Below, in pieces: positions 5,906 to 14,468 of a stretch of DNA of 15,072 nt. Position 1 is the stretch's first letter; the number at the start of each line of letters is the position of its first letter. The notes under the pieces are model-generated. The model saw nothing but the letters and a program-made list of their open reading frames with translations, had not been told where the DNA came from and did not search any database. Source of the stretch: Candidatus Martarchaeota archaeon (GTDB taxonomy: Archaea > Micrarchaeota > Micrarchaeia > Micrarchaeales > Micrarchaeaceae); contig JAMCZL010000041.1 in the NCBI GenBank assembly GCA_023485745.1, forward strand, positions 1-15,072. The letters are read 5' to 3'. The translations under genes and the position numbers were made by a program.

Positions 5906-8900
5906 ATGGATTCAGACGAATACTTTAATGAAATCAACGCAAGCTTCAACAAAGCGTACGAAGTCGCGGTAAAGGCGAGGTCGCTCGGCTATGATCCAAG
6001 GACCTCGGTAGAGATAAGGCCCGCGCCGGACCTTGCGTCAAGGGTCGAGGGAATAATAGGCATTGATGGGCTATCAGATATAATAAAGGCCCATGCTGAC
6101 GGCAAGTCGAGGCAGGAGCTGGCGTTTGACATGGTTCGCGTCATATGCACCGACAACAAATTTGACATGGAGATTTCAGCCAGGCTTACCCTTGCGGTAA
6201 GAATAGGCCTTGCCATACTCACGGAAGGCATACTGGTGGCGCCTACAGAGGGAGTCCAGGGCGTAGAGCTTCACAAGAATCCCGACGGGACATCATACAT
6301 ATCGGTAATGTACGCCGGACCAATAAGAGGCGCAGGAGGAACAAGTGCCGCCCTCTCGGTGGCGCTGGCAGACTTTGCCAGGAAACTTCTCGGAATAGGA
6401 AGCTACAAGGCCCAGAAGACCGAAGTAGAAAGGTGCATCGAGGAGATTCAGATATACAATTCCAGGGCCGCCAGGCTGCAGTACCTTCCCGGAGACGAAG
6501 ACATACGCACCATACTGAGCAACTGCCCGGTCTGCATAGACGGAATGCCTACAGAACAGCTCGAGGTTGCAATACATCGCAATGTGGTGAGGCTCGACGC
6601 GAACGGCAAGCCGCAGCTGATTACGAACAGGATACGCGGAGGAATTTGCCTGGTATCCTGCGAAGGCATAGCGCAGAAGGCAAAGTCGGTTCTAAAATAC
6701 ACCAAAATGGCAGAGCTGGATTGGTCGTGGCTCAACAAAATAATAAAGGTGGAGAAAGGCACCTCAAAGCCGGGCGAAGACAAAAAGAAGACGGCTGTTT
6801 TCCTGCAAGAACTCGTTGCAGGCAGACCTGTATTCGCCTATCCAAATCATCGCGGCTCGTTTAGGCTTAGGTACGGCCGCTCAAGGCTTACGGGCATAGC
6901 TGCAAAGGGCTTCAGCCCAGCCACTATGGCCATCCTGGACGATTTTATAGCCGTGGGAACCCAGCTCAAGGTTGAGAAGCCCGGAAAGGGCTGCATAGCC
7001 ATGCCCGTGGACTCCATAGAAGGGCCCTTCGTAAAGCTGGACTCCGGCCAGGCCCTAAGGATAAACGCATACGAAGACGCCTTGCGGCTGCGCAGCAGTG
7101 TAAAAAAGATACTATCTGTCGGCGATATACTGGTCACGTATGGCGACTTCAAAAAGACGAACACCCCGCTAGAGCCAAGCAGCTATGTCGAAGAATTTTG
7201 GTACGAGGAGCTCAAGGCGGCCGGGTTCAATGGGCCCATGCCGTCCCCTGCCAGCTTCAAGGAAGCGCTTGGCTATTCTAATGATTACGGGGTGCCTATG
7301 CATCCGAAGTACATATATGAGTATGCGGAGATCCAGCCATCTGAACTGAGAGCTCTAGCCGAATCAATATCCGAGGCGGATACCGAGAAATCGGAAGATT
7401 CGATATTTGGCTTGAAAAGCATTACCCTGTCCGGAAATCGCATCGAAGAAGCGCGCGAAGCGCTGGAAAGGCTGTGCGTGCCGCACATGGATTACGGAGA
7501 CAGGATAAAAATAGACGCGGACGATGCGCAGAGCCTTGCATTTTCGTTGGGCTTTACGGAAAACGGGAAGCTGCACCTGGGCAATGAAGTGCTCGGCAAA
7601 TACATCGAAGCCCAAGACTCGCTGCAGATGCTGTCTGCAATATCGCCAGTGAAGATAATGCGCAGGTCTACGCGGATAGGCGGCAGGATGGGCAGGCCGG
7701 AGAAGGCCAGAAGCAGGCTCATGAAGCCAGCTCCGAACGTGCTTTTTCCCGTGGGCGAACTTGGAGGTAAGGAGAGAAGCGTTTCAAAGGCCTATTCCAT
7801 AGAGTCAAAAAAGTTTGATTCGAAAGGAATTTATGCCGAAGTTGCAAGGTTCAGGTGCGACAAAGGCGGAGAATACCTGAACTCGTTCTACTGCAGAAAG
7901 CACAAATCAAGGGCAACCATAGAGCGCAAATGCTCGGTCTGCGGGCACTTGACCAAAGACAAAAAGTGCGAAAAATGCGGTTCAAAAACAAATTCGAGCG
8001 AAAACAAGGTTCTAGACCTGATCGAAATAGTCAATGCCGCGCTTTCCAACCTTGGAATTCAGGCCATGCCTAAAAATGTAAAGGGCGTCAAAAGCCTCAT
8101 GAACGGGGACATGGTGCCGGAGCCAATAGAAAAAGGCATCCTGAGGAGCCTGCACGACATACACATATTCAAGGACGGCACGGTAAGGTTTGACGCAACA
8201 GACGCCCCGATCACGCATTTCTATCCAAGCGAGATATCGACTCCTGTTGAAAGGCTGAAGGAGCTGGGCTACAAAAAGGATTACCTTGGCAACGAGCTAA
8301 AAGACGGCAGCCAGCTTGTAGAACTTATGCACCAGGATGTCATACTTAACATAAACTGCGCCGAATACTTCCTCAAAGTCTCAAATTTCATAGATGACCT
8401 CCTGGTCAAATACTACGGCATGCAGCCATTTTACAAGGCAAGCAAGATACAGGATCTCCTAGGCCACTACGTAATAACACTGTCCCCGCACACCTCGGCC
8501 GGCGTGCTATGCAGGATAATAGGCTTTACCAAGTCGAACGTCGGCTTTGCACATCCGTATGTCATATCCGCCAGAAGGAGAAACTGCGACGGCGACGAAG
8601 ACACCACGATGATGCTTCTTGACGGGCTTATAAACTTTTCGAGAAGCTATTTGCCTACAACCATAGGCGGCACCATGGACGCCCCTCTTATCCTTACAAT
8701 AAACGTCATGCCTGAAGAGGTGGACGACGAAGTGCACGCAATGGAGGTATCCGAATCATACGGCCTCGCCTTCTACAAAAGCACGCTTTCTTATGCCAAT
8801 CCGTCCGAAGTCGAGGTTGAGATAGTCGCAAACAGGCTCGGCAAAAAAAGCATATTCTCAAACCTGAAGTTCACTACGCCCAGCAGCGACAAGTCGATAA

Positions 8901-9349
8901 ACTCCGCGCCGATACAAAGCTCTTACACAAAGCTTAAGACCATGCAAGACAAGATAAACAAGCAGTTCGAGCTTATGGACATTCTCTATTCCATAGACCG
9001 GAGCGACACCGCAAGAAGGCTCATACTCAGCCACTTCATACCCGACCTGATGGGCAATCTGCATTCATTCTCCAAGCAGACGTTCAGATGCGGCAACTGC
9101 AATGCAAAGTACCGCCGGGTGCCTCTCATAGGAAAATGCACCAAGTGCGGGGGCAAGCTCCTTCTTACCATATCGAAGGGCGGCATAGAGAAGTACCTTG
9201 AAACTGCGACAGATCTTGCCAACAGGTACAATCTGGAGAACTACATAAAGCAGCGAATACTGCTTCTGAGAGACGAGATAAACGCGGTGTTCGGCATCGC
9301 CGGCACACAGGAGCAGACAAAACAGTTCAACCTTACCAAATTCATGTAG
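5906..9349 (+). CDS. polC: DNA polymerase D large (catalytic) subunit DP2
   Basis: DP2 is the polymerising subunit of PolD, whose active site is a double-psi beta-barrel like that of multi-subunit RNA polymerases. The 1147-aa protein is near normal family length and carries no intein. Visible landmarks are the N-terminal family block, YAGPIRGAGGTSAALSVA (about 132-149), a zinc module at C676/C679/C688/C691, and the catalytic loop NCDGDED at 893-899, whose D895 and D897 correspond to the metal-binding acids. A second zinc module is at C1062/C1065/C1078/C1081. The extreme C-terminus, QFNLTKFM (1140-1147), fits a PIP box (Q-x-x-L-x-x-F-M) for binding the PCNA clamp. The gene follows DP1 closely with its SD site over the DP1 stop. 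Confidence 0.97.
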   Translation: MDSDEYFNEINASFNKAYEVAVKARSLGYDPRTSVEIRPAPDLASRVEGIIGIDGLSDIIKAHADGKSRQELAFDMVRVICTDNKFDMEISARLTLAVRIGLAILTEGILVAPTEGVQGVELHKNPDGTSYISVMYAGPIRGAGGTSAALSVALADFARKLLGIGSYKAQKTEVERCIEEIQIYNSRAARLQYLPGDEDIRTILSNCPVCIDGMPTEQLEVAIHRNVVRLDANGKPQLITNRIRGGICLVSCEGIAQKAKSVLKYTKMAELDWSWLNKIIKVEKGTSKPGEDKKKTAVFLQELVAGRPVFAYPNHRGSFRLRYGRSRLTGIAAKGFSPATMAILDDFIAVGTQLKVEKPGKGCIAMPVDSIEGPFVKLDSGQALRINAYEDALRLRSSVKKILSVGDILVTYGDFKKTNTPLEPSSYVEEFWYEELKAAGFNGPMPSPASFKEALGYSNDYGVPMHPKYIYEYAEIQPSELRALAESISEADTEKSEDSIFGLKSITLSGNRIEEAREALERLCVPHMDYGDRIKIDADDAQSLAFSLGFTENGKLHLGNEVLGKYIEAQDSLQMLSAISPVKIMRRSTRIGGRMGRPEKARSRLMKPAPNVLFPVGELGGKERSVSKAYSIESKKFDSKGIYAEVARFRCDKGGEYLNSFYCRKHKSRATIERKCSVCGHLTKDKKCEKCGSKTNSSENKVLDLIEIVNAALSNLGIQAMPKNVKGVKSLMNGDMVPEPIEKGILRSLHDIHIFKDGTVRFDATDAPITHFYPSEISTPVERLKELGYKKDYLGNELKDGSQLVELMHQDVILNINCAEYFLKVSNFIDDLLVKYYGMQPFYKASKIQDLLGHYVITLSPHTSAGVLCRIIGFTKSNVGFAHPYVISARRRNCDGDEDTTMMLLDGLINFSRSYLPTTIGGTMDAPLILTINVMPEEVDDEVHAMEVSESYGLAFYKSTLSYANPSEVEVEIVANRLGKKSIFSNLKFTTPSSDKSINSAPIQSSYTKLKTMQDKINKQFELMDILYSIDRSDTARRLILSHFIPDLMGNLHSFSKQTFRCGNCNAKYRRVPLIGKCTKCGGKLLLTISKGGIEKYLETATDLANRYNLENYIKQRILLLRDEINAVFGIAGTQEQTKQFNLTKFM

Positions 9350-9362
9350 TTATTTCTTTTTT
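9350..9362 (+). terminator. U-rich terminator candidate after DP2, inside the polX 3' end
   Basis: Directly after the DP2 TAG the plus strand reads TTATTTCTTTTTT, a U-tract suited to archaeal intrinsic termination. The same bases, read on the other strand, are the Lys-Lys-Lys codons and TAA stop of polX. Confidence 0.4.
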
Positions 9363-11116
9363 GCCAGGAACTTCTTGGTCTTTTCAAGCGGCATGGTGTT
9401 TATCACCTTTTCCTTGGTGAGCCAGCCCCTCCTTGCGGTTCCAATCCCGTATCTAAGAAAGCCAAAATGTGATACGTTGTGCCCATCGCTGTCAACAGAA
9501 AACATGACGTTGTAGCCCCGCAGCGAGAGTATGTTGGTATCGTTGAGGTCCAGCCTACTCGGATACGAATTTACCTCTAGAGCTACCATGTTGCGCACAG
9601 CCGACTCCGCAACCTTTTCCAGGTCTATTTTGTAGGGCTCCCTCTGGTTTATCACGCGCCCTGTCGGATGCGCAAGTATGTTGACCAGCCCGGTGTCCAG
9701 GGCTTTTCCTACCCTGGCTGTCATCTCTTCGTATGACATGCTGAAGTTCGAGTGCACCGCGGCTACGACGCAGTCCATCTTTTCAAGCGCCGCCCTGCCC
9801 AGGTCAAGGCTGCCGTCTTTGAGTATGTCAACTTCTGCGCCCTTGAGTATTGCGGGTTTGCCTCCGAGCTTTTCGTTAAGGCTGTCAACCTTCCTGAAGA
9901 ACTCTTCGAACCGCTTCTCATCCATGCCCCTGGCCACCCTGAGGCTCTTGGTATGGTTGGTAGTTGCGAAATACGCCAATCCTGCCGCGCCTGCCGCTGC
10001 TGCCATTTCCTCCAACGTATTCATTCCGTCAGTTTCCTTCGTGTGGGTGTGCATGTCGCCCAGAAGGTCCTTCAGCTGTATCAGATCAGGTATCCTGTGC
10101 TCCTGCGCAAGCTTTATCTCGCCCCTGTCCTCCCTCATTTCTGGCGGCATCCATTCCATCCCGAGCTTTGCATATATGGTCTCCTCATTTGAGCTTGATA
10201 TCAGCCGCCCAGATTTTTCAAAAAGCCCGTATTCATTCAACTTGTATCCCTTCTTAACCGCGATGGTCCTTACGCCTATGTTATGGTTCTTACTCCCGGT
10301 AAAGTACTGGATTGCAGCGCCAAAGCTGCTGGGCTCTATTACCCTGAGGTCGCAGCTTGTGCCTATCTTAAGCCAGACGGTTGTCTTGGTGGGCCCTTTG
10401 CTTATTATGCTCTTGACCTCATCCATCCCAGAGAAGAAGTCCATAACCTTTTCCGGGCTTTTTGACAAAGCCAATATGTCTATGTCTCCGACAGTTTCGC
10501 GCATCCTCCGTATAGAACCTGCAATGATCACGCTTTCTGCAAGGCCGCTGCCTGCAAGCTTTGAGACTATGGATTCAGCTTCAGGCAGAACGTCCCCGAG
10601 CAGCAGCCTCCCCCTGCTCGACTCCAGGATTTTTATCCCATCAGTAAGAACCTCTTCGCTCTTCGCACCGAAGCCCGCCAGCTCGCGCACCTTGTGCTTT
10701 TCCAGTGCGTCCTTGAGTGTCTCAACATCCTTGACTCCGAGTTTTTTGTAAAGCACTCCTATCTTTTTTGCTCCCAACCCCTCGATTTTCGCGAGCTCGA
10801 CAAAATCTATTGGGTACTTTTTCCGCATCTCTTCATACTTCTTCATTTTGCCTGTTTTAAGGTACTCCTCTATTTTCTGGGCCAGCCCCTTGCCTATGCC
10901 TGGCAATTCCATCAAGGCATTTATCCCGCCCCGCCTATATATCAGCTCAAGGTCCTCCTGCAATCCTTCTATGGTAAGCGCCGCCCTCTGGTACGCCCTT
11001 ATCTCAAACTTCGAAGTCGAGCTATCATCAATTCCGAGCATTGCAGCAATATTGCTGAAAATATCTGCTATTTCCTTATTCTTCAATTCGATCCCCGCAA
11101 ACTCCCTTAATATCAC
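9350..11116 (-). CDS. polX: Family X DNA polymerase with C-terminal PHP nuclease domain (PolX)
   Basis: PolX enzymes fill short gaps in DNA repair; the PHP domain of bacterial/archaeal members trims 3' ends. The 588-aa protein has the full layout. The N-terminal 8-kDa-like and helix-hairpin-helix part includes LPGIGKGLAQKI (71-82) and IEGLGAKKIG (111-120). The polymerase core has GS (200-201) and catalytic acids D211, D213 and D256, with YFTGSKNHN (271-279) as a family block. The PHP domain follows: H356, H358, D363, H388, E428, H455, H483, D544 and H546, so the metal site looks complete. The usual TDH triplet reads TNH (386-388), replacing a residue next to the ligand histidine. The GTG start at 11116 gives the longest frame; a TTG at 11086, preceded by GGGGATC, would remove ten residues and fits the promoter spacing at least as well. 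It meets DP2 with no intergenic base. Confidence 0.95.
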   Translation of the reverse strand: MILREFAGIELKNKEIADIFSNIAAMLGIDDSSTSKFEIRAYQRAALTIEGLQEDLELIYRRGGINALMELPGIGKGLAQKIEEYLKTGKMKKYEEMRKKYPIDFVELAKIEGLGAKKIGVLYKKLGVKDVETLKDALEKHKVRELAGFGAKSEEVLTDGIKILESSRGRLLLGDVLPEAESIVSKLAGSGLAESVIIAGSIRRMRETVGDIDILALSKSPEKVMDFFSGMDEVKSIISKGPTKTTVWLKIGTSCDLRVIEPSSFGAAIQYFTGSKNHNIGVRTIAVKKGYKLNEYGLFEKSGRLISSSNEETIYAKLGMEWMPPEMREDRGEIKLAQEHRIPDLIQLKDLLGDMHTHTKETDGMNTLEEMAAAAGAAGLAYFATTNHTKSLRVARGMDEKRFEEFFRKVDSLNEKLGGKPAILKGAEVDILKDGSLDLGRAALEKMDCVVAAVHSNFSMSYEEMTARVGKALDTGLVNILAHPTGRVINQREPYKIDLEKVAESAVRNMVALEVNSYPSRLDLNDTNILSLRGYNVMFSVDSDGHNVSHFGFLRYGIGTARRGWLTKEKVINTMPLEKTKKFLAKKK

Positions 11117-11166
11117 ATATCAATTAAATTTATTAATATGAATGCAGAATCTTAAATGGCGATTGG
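11117..11166. promoter_or_regulatory. Shared divergent promoter between polX and the histidine kinase
   Basis: Only 50 nt separate the two start codons. The AT-rich core at about 11121-11139 reads as a TATA-like element on both strands. On the plus strand it would start transcription near 11155-11160, giving the kinase little or no leader. On the minus strand it points to about 11105, which would favour the shorter polX start. Both transcripts may compete for one site. Confidence 0.45.
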
Positions 11167-13401
11167 TTGGCTGATGATATATTCCTGGACAAGTTCATTT
11201 TTGACATACTTCCAATAGCGAATACGCAGTCCGGGCCGGATGAGTCATCGCCGCAGTTCAGCGGCATAATAAGCGACATGTTCGGCATAGACAAGGTTGA
11301 GATTCATAGCGCAAAAAAGATAGAAGGCTCCAGCTCGTCGCTGCTGGGCTATGTGATAAATACGCGCAAACCCTATATAGACAACCAGCTGAGCGAATAT
11401 TCCGCATTTCCGGAAATGATACTTCAGCGCAATAACGGCTACTCTAGCTGCGCTGCCATACCGATAATCGCAAGTGGAAAGGTCATAGGTGTTTTGGAAA
11501 TGCTTTCCAGGGTGCAGGGCAAATTCACCGAAGACCTCATTAAAAAGCTGACTCTCGGGCTCACCATCATGGGGTTCTCCCTGGCATACAAGTCGGAAGC
11601 CGCCAGAAGCGTCAAGCTTGCGTCATACTTTGATTCTTCCTTCAGCGCCCAGATACCGCAGTTCATCATAGCCTCTGACGGCTCAATAATAAAGTTCAAC
11701 AAAGAGGCGCTGCTTCATTTTCCAAAAGTTCAGAGCGGCTCAAAGTTTGACGAAGCCATCGGAGCAAACTTCAAGGAAATCATAAGCTCTTCAGAGAAGA
11801 GGAACCCGGTTAAAGTAGACATAGCGGTAAACAATGAAACCAGGAACTTCGAGGTAAAGGTATCAAAGGTGAGCAGCACTGCGTTCCACATTGCTTTCAC
11901 AGACATGACCACACCCAACAAATTCGAAAAGATAATGTCCCTGATTAACAGAAGCCCTGACGTATGCATAATGTTTTCGGATAAAAACCTTTACATAAAG
12001 GAAATCATAGGCACCTTTGGGAAGCTGCCAGTCTCAATGAATGAGCTCATGTCAGGCAAGAGCCTTCTCGATTTTTCAGTGCAGGACAAGTTTTTGCAGA
12101 ATCTCAAAACTGCGCTGGAAAAAGGCAGCGCTGAAACCAGTTTTGGTGAGCTGAACCTTCTATTTGCAGATCTTCCAACCCATGTCCACTACAGCATAAC
12201 ACGAATCAATGACGGATACGCTGTGCTTGTCGTGGATTCGGACAACGAAAAGCTTGTAGAAAGCGCAAAATCAAACCTCGATGATTTCATAAATGCCACA
12301 TCCGATCCGGTAATAAGCGTGGATAACCTTGGCTACATAAAGAGAGTGAACCTGTCCGCCGAAAGAATCCTGGGCTACAACAGGGACGAGCTCAACGGAA
12401 AGGATATAAAGTCGATATACAAGGAAAACGAGATCCTGGACAGGGACATAGCGTATGTCAGGAACGGGGGGAAAATCGACGGGACATATGTGAACCTGAT
12501 AAAAAAGGACCAGAGCCTTATGCCTGCGGTGCACTCGATACGCTCCATAAGCGAGTCTGGCAACGCAGATTACATAATCCTACTTAAGGAGCTGGAGACA
12601 AAGCAGATGATAGAGCGGCAGGAGGAATATCTCCGTGCGCTAGATACAAGAATCAAGAGATCCGAGTCTGTAGGGCAGCTAAAATCCCAGTTTATTTCGG
12701 ACATAGCCCACGAGCTGAAGACCCCGCTGACAAACATAATGGGCTTTACAAAACTGCTCTACGATGGAGAATTCGGAGAAATCCCGGAAGAGCAAAAGGA
12801 GTACCTGAAGACGATACTGGAAGAGTCAGATCGCCTAATGTTCATAATAATGCAGGTTCTCGATGCGGCAAAGCTGGATGCAAGGAGAGTCAAACTGGAC
12901 CTGACAGATATAAGCATGACAGAACTCTACAACAACCCGAGCATAAGGGCGCTTGAGGAATCTGCAACTAACAAAGGTCTTACATTCGACTGGATAGTGA
13001 GCTACGACACCCCAATAGTGCAGGCTGACCTAAGCCGCATAATACAGGTGTTCACCAACCTCATAGGCAACGCCATAAAGTTCACCGAAAAAGGCGGGAT
13101 AAAGGTAAACATATACAAAAAGAGCAGGAATACAGTAGCCTGCGAAGTTATAGACACTGGCATAGGGATAGGAGAGGAAGACAAAAGGAAGATATTTAGG
13201 AAGTTCTACCAGGCTTCCAAGAAAAACCTGACCATACAGAACGGTGCAGGGACGGGGCTGGGCCTGGCGATAACAAAGGAAATCGTAAGCCTTCACCATG
13301 GCAAGATAAAATTCGAATCAGAGCTCGGCAAGGGCAGCAAATTCTGGTTCACGATACCCATAAAGCAGAATCCGAACAGAAAGGCTAGGCCGCAGGAATG
13401 A
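11167..13401 (+). CDS. Soluble GAF/PAS sensor histidine kinase
   Basis: This 744-aa kinase should autophosphorylate on histidine and pass the phosphate to a response regulator. Domains in order are a GAF-like domain (about 10-145), two divergent PAS-like segments (about 155-250 and 255-360), a clear PAS domain (about 370-478, DPVISVDNLGYIKRVN), a short coiled coil, HisKA with H515 in AHELKTPLT, and HATPase_c. The ATPase boxes are intact: N631/N635, DTGIGIG at 663-669, and GAGTGLGLA at 693-701. There is no membrane helix or signal peptide, so it probably senses a cytoplasmic cue such as a small molecule or redox state. No in-frame ATG lies near the start; the TTG at 11167 is the best candidate but lacks a strong SD. 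A response regulator is encoded about 1 kb downstream. The ligand is unknown. Confidence 0.93.
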   Translation: MADDIFLDKFIFDILPIANTQSGPDESSPQFSGIISDMFGIDKVEIHSAKKIEGSSSSLLGYVINTRKPYIDNQLSEYSAFPEMILQRNNGYSSCAAIPIIASGKVIGVLEMLSRVQGKFTEDLIKKLTLGLTIMGFSLAYKSEAARSVKLASYFDSSFSAQIPQFIIASDGSIIKFNKEALLHFPKVQSGSKFDEAIGANFKEIISSSEKRNPVKVDIAVNNETRNFEVKVSKVSSTAFHIAFTDMTTPNKFEKIMSLINRSPDVCIMFSDKNLYIKEIIGTFGKLPVSMNELMSGKSLLDFSVQDKFLQNLKTALEKGSAETSFGELNLLFADLPTHVHYSITRINDGYAVLVVDSDNEKLVESAKSNLDDFINATSDPVISVDNLGYIKRVNLSAERILGYNRDELNGKDIKSIYKENEILDRDIAYVRNGGKIDGTYVNLIKKDQSLMPAVHSIRSISESGNADYIILLKELETKQMIERQEEYLRALDTRIKRSESVGQLKSQFISDIAHELKTPLTNIMGFTKLLYDGEFGEIPEEQKEYLKTILEESDRLMFIIMQVLDAAKLDARRVKLDLTDISMTELYNNPSIRALEESATNKGLTFDWIVSYDTPIVQADLSRIIQVFTNLIGNAIKFTEKGGIKVNIYKKSRNTVACEVIDTGIGIGEEDKRKIFRKFYQASKKNLTIQNGAGTGLGLAITKEIVSLHHGKIKFESELGKGSKFWFTIPIKQNPNRKARPQE

Positions 13402-13416
13402 TCACGCAGGACCTGC

Positions 13417-14400
13417 CTATACCCCAGCTATGTATATCCCGCAGGCGTTGCCTATCGAATGTGCCCTGAGCTCGGCGCTGTAAAGCACCGAATAATTGGC
13501 CCCAAATATTGTCGAATTTATCAAGGAGTCTGCGGTTGTGTTTATATATATAGAGGCGAATTCAAGGGTTCCGATGCCGGATTTGGTCTGGTAGTTCTCC
13601 TCGTATATGCCGTAGCCAAGGTTTTTCTGCTGCGACACGATGCCGTACGGCACTATGTTGCTCACGTTCTGGTATGTGAACTGCCCGGAAGGATTGTACC
13701 CGTAAGTTTTGAAGTATGTGGAATTGTAAATGGCAGGCGTGCATTCGTATGTGTTGCTGTAGAGGGTGGTGTAGTTTTCTATGAGCAGATAGTCTGCGTC
13801 GGTGGCAAGCAAGCTACTTATCCTAGTAAGCGTATTGTTCACCGATATTGAAGTGGTGGGCGCAGACGAAACCGTGCTGGTCGTGGTAGACGCTGTGGTT
13901 GTCGAGGAGACTGCCTTTACTGTGGTGGTGCTGCTTGAATTCGTCCCAAATCCATAAGGCCCAGATACCTTTATGTATTCCGAGTCTGGCAGCACTTTAA
14001 GACTTGCAGGCACCGCCTTTATCTTCACAAGCGCGGAGTTGTTGTATACCCTGACAGGGCTGAATTCTATGTCAGCATACTTTCCAGTAAGGTTCAGATG
14101 CACTGTCGAGTTATAAAGAAGAACCGATACGGTCGGATTTATAAAGGAAGGCGTTTTCACTATCTGTATGCTGACGCCTCCGTTCCCTATTTTTCCACCG
14201 AAATAAGCTATGTATTCCGTGCCGTTTAGAAGAAACGGGAATCCGTTGGCCGTTATGTTCTCGCTTACTCCTCCGCTGCTGATTGTTACAGGTCCACCGG
14301 AAAGCACTGCGTAAGCCGCTACAAGAACTACGATTACCACAACTACAAGAACCGCTGCCGCTTTTGTAGTGCCTGGCGTAACGGATTTCTTTTTGGCCAT
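13417..14400 (-). CDS. Secreted, membrane-anchored, sequon-rich protein of unknown function
   Basis: The 327-aa protein starts with a basic N-terminus (MAKKK) and one hydrophobic helix (about 14-34) that should act as an uncleaved anchor or signal, leaving the rest outside the cell. Two parts flank a Ser/Thr-rich linker (about 153-187, with STTT-type runs). The N-terminal part (40-150) looks beta-rich. The C-terminal part (190-327) is rich in Tyr and Asn and has the only two cysteines, C220 and C320, which could form a disulfide. I count about 13 N-x-S/T sequons, consistent with archaeal N-glycosylation. I recognise no family. It lies between the histidine kinase and the response regulator on the opposite strand, so it may be a target or sensor partner, but that is only positional. 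The ATG at 14400 is well supported. Confidence 0.85.
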   Translation of the reverse strand: MAKKKSVTPGTTKAAAVLVVVVIVVLVAAYAVLSGGPVTISSGGVSENITANGFPFLLNGTEYIAYFGGKIGNGGVSIQIVKTPSFINPTVSVLLYNSTVHLNLTGKYADIEFSPVRVYNNSALVKIKAVPASLKVLPDSEYIKVSGPYGFGTNSSSTTTVKAVSSTTTASTTTSTVSSAPTTSISVNNTLTRISSLLATDADYLLIENYTTLYSNTYECTPAIYNSTYFKTYGYNPSGQFTYQNVSNIVPYGIVSQQKNLGYGIYEENYQTKSGIGTLEFASIYINTTADSLINSTIFGANYSVLYSAELRAHSIGNACGIYIAGV

Positions 14401-14459
14401 TCGATCGCTAATAGATTAATACCAATAATACTAATATATTTTTCTATTAATTTATGTAT
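14401..14459. promoter_or_regulatory. AT-rich divergent promoter region
   Basis: This short gap separates the secreted-protein gene and the response regulator. The stretch 14432-14443 (TAATATATTTTT on the plus strand) is TATA-like on both strands. For the minus gene it gives a leader of about 10 nt. For the plus gene the predicted start would fall close to its SD site, so the true plus-strand box may lie slightly upstream (around 14413-14420). If the regulator binds DNA, this is an obvious place to look for its site. Confidence 0.45.
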
Positions 14460-14466
14460 GGTGATC
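14460..14466 (+). promoter_or_regulatory. Strong Shine-Dalgarno site for the response regulator
   Basis: GGTGATC is a perfect match to the archaeal anti-SD complement and lies just before the ATG at 14469, which supports that start. Confidence 0.65.
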
Positions 14467-14468
14467 GC

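Noticed and set aside
5906..9349. Intein in DP2, since archaeal DP2 genes often carry one
   Set aside because: The 1147-aa length is normal for an intein-free protein and the catalytic region around NCDGDED is continuous.
9678..10751. A 357-codon open frame on the plus strand opposite polX
   Set aside because: It is entirely antisense to the conserved polymerase and PHP motifs of PolX. Its translation is Ser/Pro/Leu-rich with no recognisable domain, as expected for a shadow frame.
11538..11560. Possible membrane helix in the kinase around residues 124-140
   Set aside because: The stretch contains several charged residues before it and is the amphipathic closing helix of the GAF domain. No segment is hydrophobic enough to span a membrane.
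13406..13416. Near-palindrome GCAGGACCTGC in the 15-nt gap between the kinase and the secreted-protein gene
   Set aside because: The arms are five bases around a single central base, too tight for a stable hairpin, and there is no U-tract on either strand. It is probably chance.
13880..13945. Short tandem-like repeats in the Ser/Thr linker of the secreted protein
   Set aside because: The repetition is at the amino-acid level (STTT-type runs) with varied codons; there is no regular DNA repeat unit or CRISPR-like spacing.
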